Counted from the first letter of the stretch, positions 1 to 8,027 are shown. The stretch: DNA of 9,703 bases from JAOPZW01 sp036555665 (GCA_036555665.1 DATBKW010000096.1:1-9703); one strand, 5' to 3'. Notes: a model not told the origin generated them from the sequence alone. Program-made: numbers and translations.

Positions 1-1
1 G

Positions 2-742
2 CTCGCCCGCCATCTCGGCGAGTTCGGCGAGATTCGCATCACTCGTCTCGACCCCGAGACCACCGTCGCCTGGGAGGGCGACCGCGCACGCGGCACGGTG
101 GAGCTCGAGCCCTCCGGGTGGGGCACGAAGGTGACGATCACCGCCGAGCTGGCGGAAGCGAAACCCGCCGCGGAGCCGCCTGCCCCCGAGCCCGAGCCGC
201 CCGCGGCGGTAGCGGAACCCGGCGCGGAGCCGCTCGCCGTGGGGTCCGCACTCGGACCCGAGGCGGAGCCCGATCCGCACGCCACGGAGCCGCCCGCGGC
301 GGAAGCGGAGCCCGTCGCAGGGCCGCTCGCCGTCGAGGAGGCGCCGCTCGCCGCCGCCGAGGCCGAGCCCGCACCGCCCGCCGAGCCGCAGCCGGCACCG
401 AGGATGGGCTTCTTCGCCCGCCTCTTCGGGCGGCGGCGCAAAGCGGTGGTGGTTGCGGAGCCGGTCGCGGAGCCGGAGCCGGTCGCAGAGCCTGAACGGG
501 AGCCAGTCATAGTGGAGCCGGTCGCAGTGGAGCCGGTCGTGGAGCCCGAGCCTGAGCCGGTCGCCGTCGAGCCGGACCCTGAGCCCGAGCCTGAGCCGGT
601 TGAGCCGGAGCCCGTGGCCGTGGTGGCGCAGCCAGAGCCCGCCGCACCGCTCGGCCTCGACGACGAGCGGGTCCACGCGATACTGACCGGGGTCCTCGAT
701 GACCTCGGCTCAGCCCACCACCGGCCGTTCTCGCGCAGCTGA
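2..742 (+). CDS. Partial hypothetical protein with Glu/Pro-rich low-complexity tail
   Basis: The reading frame is already open at the left edge, so the true start lies outside the window and the GTG at 98 is probably internal. The first ~55 visible residues (to about 160) look folded, with alternating strands and a Trp/Gly-rich stretch (VELEPSGWGTKVTITAE). From memory this resembles the last strands of SRPBCC/polyketide-cyclase-like proteins of related actinobacteria, but that is inference. From about 160 to 403 the protein is rich in Ala, Glu and Pro. A short basic, aromatic segment (GFFARLFGRRRK, 407-442) follows, then a denser Glu-Pro-Val block (455-642). The final ~30 residues (LDDERVHAILTGVLDDL..) look like an ordinary amphipathic helix. 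The stop is TGA at 740-742. The next gene starts 44 nt inside this one in another frame, suggesting translational coupling. Function is not recognised. Real coding status is likely, because the frame stays open and encodes a structured tail. Confidence 0.75.
   Translation, partial: LARHLGEFGEIRITRLDPETTVAWEGDRARGTVELEPSGWGTKVTITAELAEAKPAAEPPAPEPEPPAAVAEPGAEPLAVGSALGPEAEPDPHATEPPAAEAEPVAGPLAVEEAPLAAAEAEPAPPAEPQPAPRMGFFARLFGRRRKAVVVAEPVAEPEPVAEPEREPVIVEPVAVEPVVEPEPEPVAVEPDPEPEPEPVEPEPVAVVAQPEPAAPLGLDDERVHAILTGVLDDLGSAHHRPFSRS
455..642 (+). repeat. Degenerate Glu-Pro-Val coding repeat
   Basis: Imperfect 6- to 18-nt units built on gagccg / gagcccgag / gccggtcgc recur here and encode runs such as EPVAEPEPVAEP and EPEPEPVEPEP. 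The block is purely coding low complexity within the gene that ends at 742. It probably gives an extended, acidic, flexible linker. Such tracts change length readily by slippage. Confidence 0.7.
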
Positions 743-1693
743 CCGGGCGGGGCTGATCCGCCTCGCCCTCGCGGGCGACACGATGCTCGGTCGCGGGGTC
801 GCCGAGCGCCTCCGCGAGAACCCCCGCACGCCGCTCATCGCGCCGGAAGTGGCCGAGGCCGCCGCGAGCGCCGACCGCTTCGTGCTCAACCTCGAGTGCT
901 GCATCTCAGACCGCGGTGAGCGCTTCGCCGATCCGCGCAAGCCGTTCTTCTTCCGCGCGCCGCCGATCGCCGCGCAGCGGCTGGCCGAGCTCGGCGTCGA
1001 CGCGGTCACCCTCGCCAACAACCACGCGCTCGACTACGGCCCAGTCGCGCTGCTCGACACCCTCGAGCATCTCGACGCCGCCGGGATCGCCCACGTCGGC
1101 GCCGGCGCAGACGTGGCCGCCGCGCGCGCTCCGGTCATCCTCGACGGCCTGCGCATCGTGGCGGCCGGCGACCATCCCGGCGCGTTCGCGGCGACGGCCG
1201 GCCGCCCCGGCATCGCGTACGCCGATCTGCGCGGACGAGGCGCCCCCGCGTGGCTGCTCGACGCCGCGCGACCGGGCCCCGACGCGGCAACCGTGCTGGT
1301 CACCCCCCACTGGGGCCCCAACATGCGGCCCGAGCCGTTGCCCACCGTGCGCAAGGCCGCCGCGGCGCTGGTGGCCGCCGGCGCGACGCTCGTCGCCGGC
1401 CACTCGGCGCACGTGTTCCAGGGCGTCGCCGGCCGCGTCCTCTACGACCTCGGCGACTTCCTCGACGACTACGCGGTCGACAGCGGGCTGCGCAACGACC
1501 TCGGGCTGCTGTGGCTCGTCGACGTCGACCGAGGCGGGCCCCGGCGCATCGAAGCGCTGCCGCTGAAGCTTGACTTCTGCCACACACGCCTTGCGACGGG
1601 CGACGACGCCGCCTGGATCCGCCGCTGCTTCACGAGGCACTGCGCGCGGCTCGGCACCGAGGTGCGCGAGGACGACGGCCGCCTGGTGATCGC

Positions 1694-2527
<834 letters not shown>

Positions 2528-2536
2528 CCGTGCGCG

Positions 2537-2542
2537 AGCATA
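2537..2542 (-). promoter_or_regulatory. Putative -10 element of leaderless kinase transcript
   Basis: Read on the - strand, TATGCT (TAnnnT type) lies 9 nt upstream of the kinase ATG at 2527. That would place the transcript start at or next to the start codon. No convincing -35 is seen: the hexamer 17 nt upstream is TGCGGC and lies inside direct-repeat copy 1. This is a weak, motif-only prediction. Confidence 0.3.
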
Positions 2543-2547
2543 GTCGT

Positions 2548-2615
2548 CCGGCCGCAGCGGCCGCAGCGCGCACGACCCCGGCCGCCGGCCGCAGCGGTCG
2601 CAGCGCGCACGACCC
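2548..2615. repeat. 31-bp tandem direct repeat in divergent kinase spacer
   Basis: Two copies, 2548-2578 and 2585-2615, match at 30 of 31 positions (C in copy 1, T in copy 2 at the 14th base) and are separated by 6 bp. Each begins ccggccgcagcgg and ends cgcgcacgaccc. They fill much of the 153-bp gap between the two divergent kinase genes. Copy 1 overlaps the expected -35 region of the - strand kinase. They could be regulator binding sites or a simple recent duplication. The rest of the 2528-2680 spacer shows no clear + strand promoter. Confidence 0.8.
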
Positions 2616-2680
2616 GAACTTCCGTCCTGCACCGCTTGCGCCACGCCGCCCCAGCCGGGAGACTGCCGTCCGATCTCGCT

Positions 2681-3511
2681 ATGGAGCGGCGGACACTCGG
2701 TGACTACCGAATCGACGGGATCGTGGGGGCAGGGCGCATGGGCGTCGTGTATCGCGCGATCGACGGCTTGGGGCGCCACGTCGCGCTCAAGGTCATGCGC
2801 GACGACGTCGCCCTCGACCCGATCTACCAGGAGCGCTTCCGGCGCGAGGGCGGCATGCTCACCGCGCTCGAGCACCCCGGCGTCATCCCGATCCTCGGGA
2901 TGGGCGAGATCGACGGCCGGCTCTACATCGCCACGCAGCTGACCGAGAGCACGCTGAAGGACGCGATCGTCGCCGGCCCCATCTCGGTCAACGACGCGAT
3001 GACGATCCTCGCCTCGGTGGCCGACGCCTTGGACGCCGCCCACGCGGCCGGCGTGATCCACCGCGACATCAAGCCCGCCAACGTCCTGCTCGATCCCGGC
3101 CCGCGCGCCTATCTCACCGACTTCGGCCTCGCCCGCGACCCCCACGGGATCGCGCTCACCGCGCCCGGCCAGGTGCTGGGGACGATCGACTACATGGCGC
3201 CGGAGTTGCTCGAGGGCGTGCGCGTCGGCGGCGCGACCGACATCTACGCGCTGGCCTGCGTGGCGGTCGAGGCCCTGACCGGCACGGTCCCGTTCCCGCA
3301 CGAGAACGACGCGGCGACGACCTACGCGCACGTCTTGGGGCCGCCGCCGAAGGTCTCCGAGCGCCGGCCCGAGCTACCCCAGGCGCTCGACGCGGTCATC
3401 GCCGCCGGCATGGCCAAGGCGCCCGACGCGCGCCCGGCCACGGCCGGCGCGCTGGTGCTGGACATGCTGCGCGCGCTCGGCGAGGCCGAGCCGGTGCTCG
3501 CGGCCGACTAG
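2681..3511 (+). CDS. Serine/threonine protein kinase, kinase domain only
   Basis: This 276-residue Hanks-type kinase is complete: Gly loop GAGRMG (16-21), K37 in VALKVM, helix-C glutamate E56, HRDIKPAN (127-134), DFG (147-149), DYMAPE, and TDIYALAC. It has no transmembrane or sensor region and stops soon after the C-lobe, so it should be soluble. The ATG at 2681 is chosen because the kinase fold begins about 8 residues later and the upstream frame is non-protein-like spacer. No good Shine-Dalgarno sequence is visible; a gggaga at 2657-2662 is too distant. It is a paralogue of the divergent kinase at 1694-2527, sharing the Arg in the third Gly-loop position and the activation-segment pattern. 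A 14-bp inverted repeat follows the stop. Substrates are unknown. They may include the neighbouring GAF kinase, but that is speculation from proximity. Confidence 0.95.
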   Translation: MERRTLGDYRIDGIVGAGRMGVVYRAIDGLGRHVALKVMRDDVALDPIYQERFRREGGMLTALEHPGVIPILGMGEIDGRLYIATQLTESTLKDAIVAGPISVNDAMTILASVADALDAAHAAGVIHRDIKPANVLLDPGPRAYLTDFGLARDPHGIALTAPGQVLGTIDYMAPELLEGVRVGGATDIYALACVAVEALTGTVPFPHENDAATTYAHVLGPPPKVSERRPELPQALDAVIAAGMAKAPDARPATAGALVLDMLRALGEAEPVLAAD

Positions 3512-3531
3512 TGGGCCCTCTCGCAACATTC

Positions 3532-3582
3532 CGCCGGGAAGCCCGTGCGCCGATCACCGCCGGCATCCCGGGCTTCCCGGCG
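3532..3582 (+). terminator. Perfect 14-bp inverted repeat, terminator or operator
   Basis: cgccgggaagcccg (3532-3545) is the exact reverse complement of cgggcttcccggcg (3569-3582), with a 23-nt loop. It begins 20 nt after the stop of the kinase ending at 3511 and ends 23 nt before the start of the GAF kinase. No T-run follows, so this is not a classical intrinsic terminator. High-GC actinobacteria often lack the U-tail, so a terminator is still plausible. An operator for the downstream kinase is the alternative. Confidence 0.55.
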
Positions 3583-3605
3583 CAACGTCACGAGAAGACC
3601 CACTA

Positions 3606-4895
3606 ATGGCGGACTCGGCGACCTCCGAGGCGCTCGGCGGCCGCTACGAGATCGTCGCGCCGATCTCCAGCGGCGCCATGGGCGCCGTCTACCGCGCCGT
3701 CGATCGCGAGAGCGGCGACGAGGTCGCGGTCAAGCGGCTGCTCGACGTCCGCCACGCCGCGCGCTTCGAGATCGAGGCGCGACTGCTCGCCAGCCTCAGC
3801 CACCCCCGACTGGTCAAGGTGCTCGACCACGACAGCGACGACGAGGGCGCCTACATCGTCATGGAGCTCGTGACGGGCACCGACCTCGGCGCCCTGCTCA
3901 AGCGCGACGGCGACCCCGGCCTGCCGCTCGCCGACGGGATCGAGTACGCCCGCCACGGCTGCGAGGCGCTGCAGTACGTCCACGACCAGCAGATCGTCCA
4001 TCGCGACGTCAAGCCGCCGAACATGATCCTCGGCGGCGACGGCGTCGTGCTCGTCGACTTCGGCGTCGCCCGCGCGCTGGGCGGCGAGGAGGACCAGGGC
4101 ACGATCGCCGTCGGCACGCCGAAGTTCATGGCGCCCGAGATCCTCGCCGGCGGCACGGTATCGGCGGTCAGCGACGTCTACAGCCTCGCCGCCACGCTGT
4201 GGACGCTGCTCGTCGGCTCGCCCCCGCGCTACGGCGACGCCGCCCAGCTCGCCAAGCTCGCGCCCGGCCTCGACCCCGCCATCACCGACGCGCTGGCGGG
4301 CGGCCTCGAGCTGCTGCCCGAGGAGCGCATCGCGTCGGCCGCGGCCTTCGCCGAGGCGATCGGCGCGCCGCTGACCGCCGACCGCGGCGAGTCGCTGGCC
4401 CAGAGCCTCGGCCGCGCGCCGATCCGCAGGCGGGTGATGGAGGCGATCGTGCGCACCGCCGCCGGCATGTTCGACGCGGCCGCCTGCTCGATCGCCCTGA
4501 CCGACCCCGCCAACGGCGACCTCGTCTACGAGGCCGCATGGGGCGCCGGCGCCGCCGAGGTCGTCGGGCTGCGGCTCGCGCCCGGCGTCGGCATGGCCGG
4601 CGCCGTCGTGGCCAGCGGCGAGGGCGTCGTCGTCCCCGAGTGCCGCAAGGACCCCCGCTTCGCCCGCCAGGTCGCCGCCAAGACCGGTTACGTGCCCTAC
4701 ACGATGGTGGTCACCCCGCTCGTGCGCGACGGCGAGACGATCGGCGTGCTGTCGCTGCTCGACCGCCGCGACGGCGGGCCCTACCAGCAGCGCGATCTCG
4801 GCCGCTCCGCGCTGTTCGCCGACCTGGCCGTCGTCGCCCTCGACCTCGACACCTTCCCGCTCAGCTCGACCGGCGGACGCACGTTGCTGGGCTGA
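3606..4895 (+). CDS. Serine/threonine protein kinase with C-terminal GAF domain
   Basis: This 429-residue protein has an N-terminal kinase domain (about 13-260): Gly loop SSGAMG (21-26), K43 in VAVKRL, HRDVKPPN (132-139), DFG at 151-153, MAPE, and SDVYSLAA. A GAF domain follows (about 275-420), recognisable from its start (RRVMEAIVRTAAGMF), the central GVGMAGAVVASGE segment and the closing TPLVRDGETIGVLSLL strand pattern. GAF domains bind small ligands or mediate dimerisation, so this is probably a cytosolic sensor kinase. The ligand cannot be read. The first Gly of the Gly loop is Ser, a tolerated variation. No transmembrane segment is present. The ATG at 3606 has a modest GAGAAG Shine-Dalgarno at 3592-3597, 8 nt away. 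It is clearly less similar to the two upstream kinases than they are to each other. It ends 39 nt before the oxidase operon, which appears to have its own promoter. Confidence 0.93.
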   Translation: MADSATSEALGGRYEIVAPISSGAMGAVYRAVDRESGDEVAVKRLLDVRHAARFEIEARLLASLSHPRLVKVLDHDSDDEGAYIVMELVTGTDLGALLKRDGDPGLPLADGIEYARHGCEALQYVHDQQIVHRDVKPPNMILGGDGVVLVDFGVARALGGEEDQGTIAVGTPKFMAPEILAGGTVSAVSDVYSLAATLWTLLVGSPPRYGDAAQLAKLAPGLDPAITDALAGGLELLPEERIASAAAFAEAIGAPLTADRGESLAQSLGRAPIRRRVMEAIVRTAAGMFDAAACSIALTDPANGDLVYEAAWGAGAAEVVGLRLAPGVGMAGAVVASGEGVVVPECRKDPRFARQVAAKTGYVPYTMVVTPLVRDGETIGVLSLLDRRDGGPYQQRDLGRSALFADLAVVALDLDTFPLSSTGGRTLLG

Positions 4896-4897
4896 AG

Positions 4898-4926
4898 TTG
4901 CCCGCCGCCGACCCCGCGGATACGGT
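4898..4926 (+). promoter_or_regulatory. Putative leaderless promoter of the GMC/P450 operon
   Basis: TTGCCC (4898-4903, -35-like) is followed by exactly 17 nt and then TACGGT (4921-4926, TAnnnT -10-like). The ATG of the GMC oxidoreductase lies 8 nt further on, so transcription would begin at the start codon. There is no Shine-Dalgarno sequence, which agrees with a leaderless mRNA. The element sits in the only gap between the GAF kinase and the operon. It is predicted by motif and spacing only. Confidence 0.45.
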
Positions 4927-4934
4927 TGGCGCCG

Positions 4935-6653
4935 ATGACCGGCAACGGCACGGATGGCCACTACGACGCAGTCATCGTCGGCTCGGGCTTCGGGGGCTCG
5001 GTGACCGCGTACCGGCTCGCGGAGGCCGGCAGGCGCGTGCGCGTCCTCGAGCGCGGCCGCGCCTACCCGCCCGGCTCGTTCACGCGCAGCCCCTACCGCG
5101 CGCGCGAGAGCTTCTGGGACCCGCCCCACGGCCTCACCGGCATGTACCACTACTGGTCGTTCCGCGGGATCGACGCCCTCGTCTCCGCCGGCCTGGGCGG
5201 CGGGTCGTTGATCTACGCCAACGTCTTCCTGCGCAAGGACGAGCACTGGTTCGTGCAGGAGGACCTGCGCGACGGCGGCTACGAGCACTGGCCGGTCACG
5301 CGGGCCGACCTCGAGCCCCACTACGACCGCGTCGAGGCCATGATCGGCCTGCAGCGCTATCCGTTCGACCACGAGCCGTACTCCAAGACGCCGAAGACGA
5401 TCGCCTTCAAGGCCGCGGCCGAGGCCAACAACATGGAGTGGTTCCTGCCCCCGCTGGCGGTCACCTTCGCCAACGAAGGCCGCGATCCGGTGCCCGGCGA
5501 GCCGATCGAGGAGAAGCTGCCAAACCTCCACGCCCGCGCGCGCACGACCTGCCAGCTGTGCGGCGAGTGCGACGTGGGCTGCAACTACGGCGCCAAGAAC
5601 ACGCTCGACTACAACTACCTCACGCACGCCGCCCACCGCGGCGCCGAGATCAGCACGCTGTGCGACGTGCGCAGCTTCGAGCCGCGCGAGGGTGGCGGCT
5701 ACACCGTCCACTACGCGCAGCTCAGCGAGGGAACGCCGGCCGACGACGGCCGGCCGGCGGTGCTGAAGACCGTCACCTGCGACCACCTGATCCTCAGCGC
5801 GGGGACGCTCGGCACCACGAGCCTCATGCTGCGCAACCGCGGCGCCTTCCCGCGCCTCAGCCGCCGCCTCGGCACCCGCTTCTGCGGCAACGGCGACCTG
5901 CTGACGCTGGCGATCAACTGCCGCGAGATGGTCGACGGCAAGCCCACGCCGCGGATCGTCGACCCGGGGTACGGGCCCGTCATCACCAGCACGGCCCGGA
6001 TGCCCGACGCGCTCGACGGCGCGGAGGGCCGCGGCTTCTACCTGCAGGACGCCGGCTACCCGCAGCAGCTGGCCTGGATCCTGCACGTCATCGCCGCGCC
6101 CAAGTCGATCTGGGCGTGGCGCGCGGCGGGCTGGTTCCTGGTCAAGAACTGGCTGCGCGGGACGCCCGACACCGACGTCACCGCCTACATCGCCGACCTC
6201 ATGCAGTCCGCCGAGCTGTCGGCCGGGGGGCTGCCGCTGCTGGGCATGGGGCGCGACATCCCCGACGGGCGCATGTTCCTGCGCAACGGCCGCCTCGACC
6301 TCGACTGGACGCGCAAGCGCTCCAACGACTACTTCGCGCGCCTGCGCACGACCTCGCGCGGCTTCGCCCACGCGCTGGGCGGCCGCTACGCCGACAACCC
6401 GCTGTGGTTCCTGCGGCGCGTGATCACCGTCCACCCACTCGGCGGCTGCCCGATGGGGCGCGATGCCACCGAGGGCGTCGTCGACCCCTACGGCAACGTG
6501 TTCGGCTACCCCGGATTGCACATCGCCGACGGCTCGATCATGCCCGGCCCCGTCGGGCCCAATCCGAGCTTCACGATCGCGGCGATGGCCGATCGCTTCG
6601 CCGACCACATGCTCGAACCCCACCGCGCCGCTGCGGAGGCGGCCGCCGCATGA
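4935..6653 (+). CDS. GMC-family FAD oxidoreductase, cholesterol-oxidase (ChoD)-like
   Basis: This 572-residue flavoprotein shows the N-terminal FAD-binding Rossmann motif GSGFGG (16-21) with acidic E39 ending strand 2, then the second FAD motif GLGGGSLIYANV from residue 86. C206-x2-C209-x2-C212-x3-C216 follows, leading into NYGAKNT. The C-terminal HPLGGC (500-505) contains likely catalytic His500, and ADGSIMPGPVGPNPS contains the paired Asn543. Length and these landmarks match mycobacterial ChoD-type sterol oxidases (about 578 residues), which oxidise a secondary alcohol to a ketone with FAD. The true substrate may be another sterol, terpenoid or lipid alcohol. No signal peptide is seen, so it is likely cytosolic or peripherally membrane-bound. 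The ATG at 4935 is preferred over an in-frame TTG at 4926 because that TTG overlaps the -10-like element. It overlaps the next gene by 4 nt (ATGA), starting a four-gene operon. Confidence 0.92.
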   Translation: MTGNGTDGHYDAVIVGSGFGGSVTAYRLAEAGRRVRVLERGRAYPPGSFTRSPYRARESFWDPPHGLTGMYHYWSFRGIDALVSAGLGGGSLIYANVFLRKDEHWFVQEDLRDGGYEHWPVTRADLEPHYDRVEAMIGLQRYPFDHEPYSKTPKTIAFKAAAEANNMEWFLPPLAVTFANEGRDPVPGEPIEEKLPNLHARARTTCQLCGECDVGCNYGAKNTLDYNYLTHAAHRGAEISTLCDVRSFEPREGGGYTVHYAQLSEGTPADDGRPAVLKTVTCDHLILSAGTLGTTSLMLRNRGAFPRLSRRLGTRFCGNGDLLTLAINCREMVDGKPTPRIVDPGYGPVITSTARMPDALDGAEGRGFYLQDAGYPQQLAWILHVIAAPKSIWAWRAAGWFLVKNWLRGTPDTDVTAYIADLMQSAELSAGGLPLLGMGRDIPDGRMFLRNGRLDLDWTRKRSNDYFARLRTTSRGFAHALGGRYADNPLWFLRRVITVHPLGGCPMGRDATEGVVDPYGNVFGYPGLHIADGSIMPGPVGPNPSFTIAAMADRFADHMLEPHRAAAEAAAA

Positions 6654-7261
6654 CCTCAACCGTCCGCTTCACCGAGGAGATGCTCGGCCACGTCACCTTC
6701 GGCGAGGCCGACTTCGCCCGCGGCGCCGAGCCCACGCGCGACGGCTCCGGCGCGCTCATGTTCCACCTGACCATCGAGGTCCAGGACATGGCGCAGTTCG
6801 GCACCGATCCGCTGCGCCGCGCCGCCGCCACCGGCTATCTGCACTGCGACGCGCTCGGCGGGCGCCTGGCGGTCGAGCAGGGCTGGTTCAACCTGTTCGT
6901 CGACACCGAGCCGGGCGTCAAGAAGATGTTCTACCGGCTGTGGTTCCGCGACGGCGTCGGCCACCCGCTGACGCTCACCGGCTTCAAGCTCGTGCGCGAC
7001 GACGCGGGCTTCGACGTCTGGAAGGACACCACCACGCTCTTCACCCACGTCCTGCGCGGCCACGTCGAGGCCGGTGGCGATGCGCAGGCCGAGCTCGTCG
7101 CGTCCGGCGTGCTGCGCATCCGCGTGCGCGACTTCGCCAGGCAGCTGACGACCTTCCGCGCCGGCGGCCCGAACCTCGGCGCCCAGCTCGGCGCCCTGGT
7201 CAAGTTCGGCTGGATCTTCGTCGGCCAGCTCGCCCAGGCCTACCTGCGCAAGCGCCGCTGA
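6650..7261 (+). CDS. GMC-oxidoreductase-associated domain protein, stand-alone
   Basis: This 203-residue protein begins RFTEEMLGHVTFGE. It contains FHLTIEVQDM, GWFNLFVDTE, a Tyr/Trp-rich FYRLWFRDG, the stretch LTLTGFKLVRDD, and then DVWKDTTTLFTHVLRGHV (about 122-139). From memory this pattern occurs as an extra domain attached to large cholesterol-oxidase-like GMC proteins, some also carrying an alpha/beta hydrolase domain. Here it is a separate gene. The mostly beta-strand pattern is compatible with a lipid-binding or substrate-presenting fold, but no catalytic residues are evident. The C-terminus has a hydrophobic, cationic end (about 180-203) that could touch the membrane. Translation is coupled: its ATG overlaps the oxidase stop (ATGA), and a good GGAGG lies at 6635-6639, 10 nt upstream. 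It probably works with the preceding flavoprotein. Function is inferred from association only. Confidence 0.85.
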   Translation: MTSTVRFTEEMLGHVTFGEADFARGAEPTRDGSGALMFHLTIEVQDMAQFGTDPLRRAAATGYLHCDALGGRLAVEQGWFNLFVDTEPGVKKMFYRLWFRDGVGHPLTLTGFKLVRDDAGFDVWKDTTTLFTHVLRGHVEAGGDAQAELVASGVLRIRVRDFARQLTTFRAGGPNLGAQLGALVKFGWIFVGQLAQAYLRKRR

Positions 7262-7263
7262 CC

Positions 7264-8016
7264 ATGTTCGGGCGGCGCAAGGACCAACGGCTGAAGGCGG
7301 CCAGCGAGGCGGGGCGCGCCCCGTCGGGCCGCACCCGCGTGCTCGGCGTGCTGGCCGGCAGCGCGGTGATCGCGGTGTTCAGCGCCGAGGCAACGCGCAT
7401 CTGGCGCCTCGGGATGCTGCCCGTCAGCCGCCAGGAGCTCGACGAGGAGCGTTCGAGCAACCGCGCGATGATGGCGGTCGTGGTCGTGCGGGAGGGCTAC
7501 AAGGTCAGCCGCACGCGCGAGAACTCGCTGTTCAACATGCTCGCCGGGTTCACCGTGACCTTCGGGATCACGCGCTGGATCACCTGGATGATCCGCACAC
7601 GCGGCGGCATCGGGCCGATCAAGGACGTCAAGGTCGGCTCGCGCCACATCCACCACTTCATCCCCGGCGGCCTGCTCAGCCTGGCCGCGGGCGGCGTCGC
7701 CATCGGCATGAAGGGCTCGGAGTACGACCGCTACCTGGCGATCCCGTTCGGGGTCGGCGTCGCCCTCGTGCTCGACGAGTCGGCGCTGCTGCTCGAGCTC
7801 GAGGACGTCTACTGGACCGAGGAGGGCGTCCTCAGCGTGCAGATCGTCTTCGCCGCGATCGCGCTGCTGGCGGCGATGGCCTACCTGATCCGGATCCTGC
7901 GCCACCCCGAGGGCCAGGACTCCGAGACCGACTGGGAGCTCGCGGCCAAGGCGTGGGACGACCTGCAGATGATCCCCGGCGGCGCGAGCGGGACATCGCC
8001 GGGCATCGGGCCCTGA
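7264..8016 (+). CDS. Multi-pass membrane protein with HIHH and DE...DVYW motifs
   Basis: This 250-residue integral membrane protein starts 2 nt after the previous stop, so translational coupling is likely; there is no clear Shine-Dalgarno sequence. Hydrophobic segments lie at about 26-44, 88-110, 132-150, 157-177 and 189-212. The N-terminus is basic. The most conserved-looking part is RHIHHF (127-132) at a membrane boundary, then DESALLLELEDVYW (171-184) and EEGVLS. The closely spaced His, Asp and Glu residues could form a metal site. From memory this pattern recurs in uncharacterised actinobacterial membrane proteins; I know of no proven activity. Sitting between a sterol-oxidase-like gene and a P450 suggests a role with a hydrophobic substrate, either as a membrane enzyme or as a transporter/scaffold. 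The ATG at 7264 is chosen because it directly follows the upstream stop. Confidence 0.85.
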   Translation: MFGRRKDQRLKAASEAGRAPSGRTRVLGVLAGSAVIAVFSAEATRIWRLGMLPVSRQELDEERSSNRAMMAVVVVREGYKVSRTRENSLFNMLAGFTVTFGITRWITWMIRTRGGIGPIKDVKVGSRHIHHFIPGGLLSLAAGGVAIGMKGSEYDRYLAIPFGVGVALVLDESALLLELEDVYWTEEGVLSVQIVFAAIALLAAMAYLIRILRHPEGQDSETDWELAAKAWDDLQMIPGGASGTSPGIGP

Positions 8017-8019
8017 GGT
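8015..8019 (+). promoter_or_regulatory. Shine-Dalgarno site deciding the P450 start
   Basis: GAGGT at 8015-8019 overlaps the stop codon of the membrane-protein gene and lies 8 nt before the GTG at 8028. This supports GTG 8028 as the P450 start over the in-frame GTG at 7953, which would overlap the upstream gene by 64 nt and add an Arg-rich, unstructured leader. Confidence 0.55.
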
Positions 8020-8027
8020 CGGCACCC

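Noticed and set aside
455..642. Possible CRISPR-like or VNTR array
   Set aside because: Units are short, degenerate and in frame with a coding Glu-Pro tract, and there are no spacers.
2528..3331. N-terminal extension of the - strand kinase frame
   Set aside because: The frame stays open upstream but is antisense to the divergent kinase and lacks any domain. The kinase fold starts just after the ATG at 2527.
4926..4934. TTG start for the GMC oxidase
   Set aside because: It adds only three residues and overlaps a -10-like element; ATG 4935 fits a leaderless start better.
3545..6649. Long + strand frame continuous with the accessory protein gene
   Set aside because: Only 6650-7261 encodes a protein-like sequence. 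Upstream it is an Arg/Pro/Ala-rich shadow of the GAF kinase and GMC genes, so a giant fusion protein is not supported.
3603..6659. Open frame of about 1000 codons on the - strand
   Set aside because: It is antisense to the GAF kinase and GMC oxidase. The predicted protein is a monotonous Ala/Arg/Gly/Val/Glu mixture with no domain, the usual shadow frame in high-GC DNA.
7953..8027. Earlier GTG start for the P450
   Set aside because: It would overlap the membrane-protein gene by 64 nt and add an Arg-rich leader. GTG 8028 has a GAGGT site 8 nt upstream.
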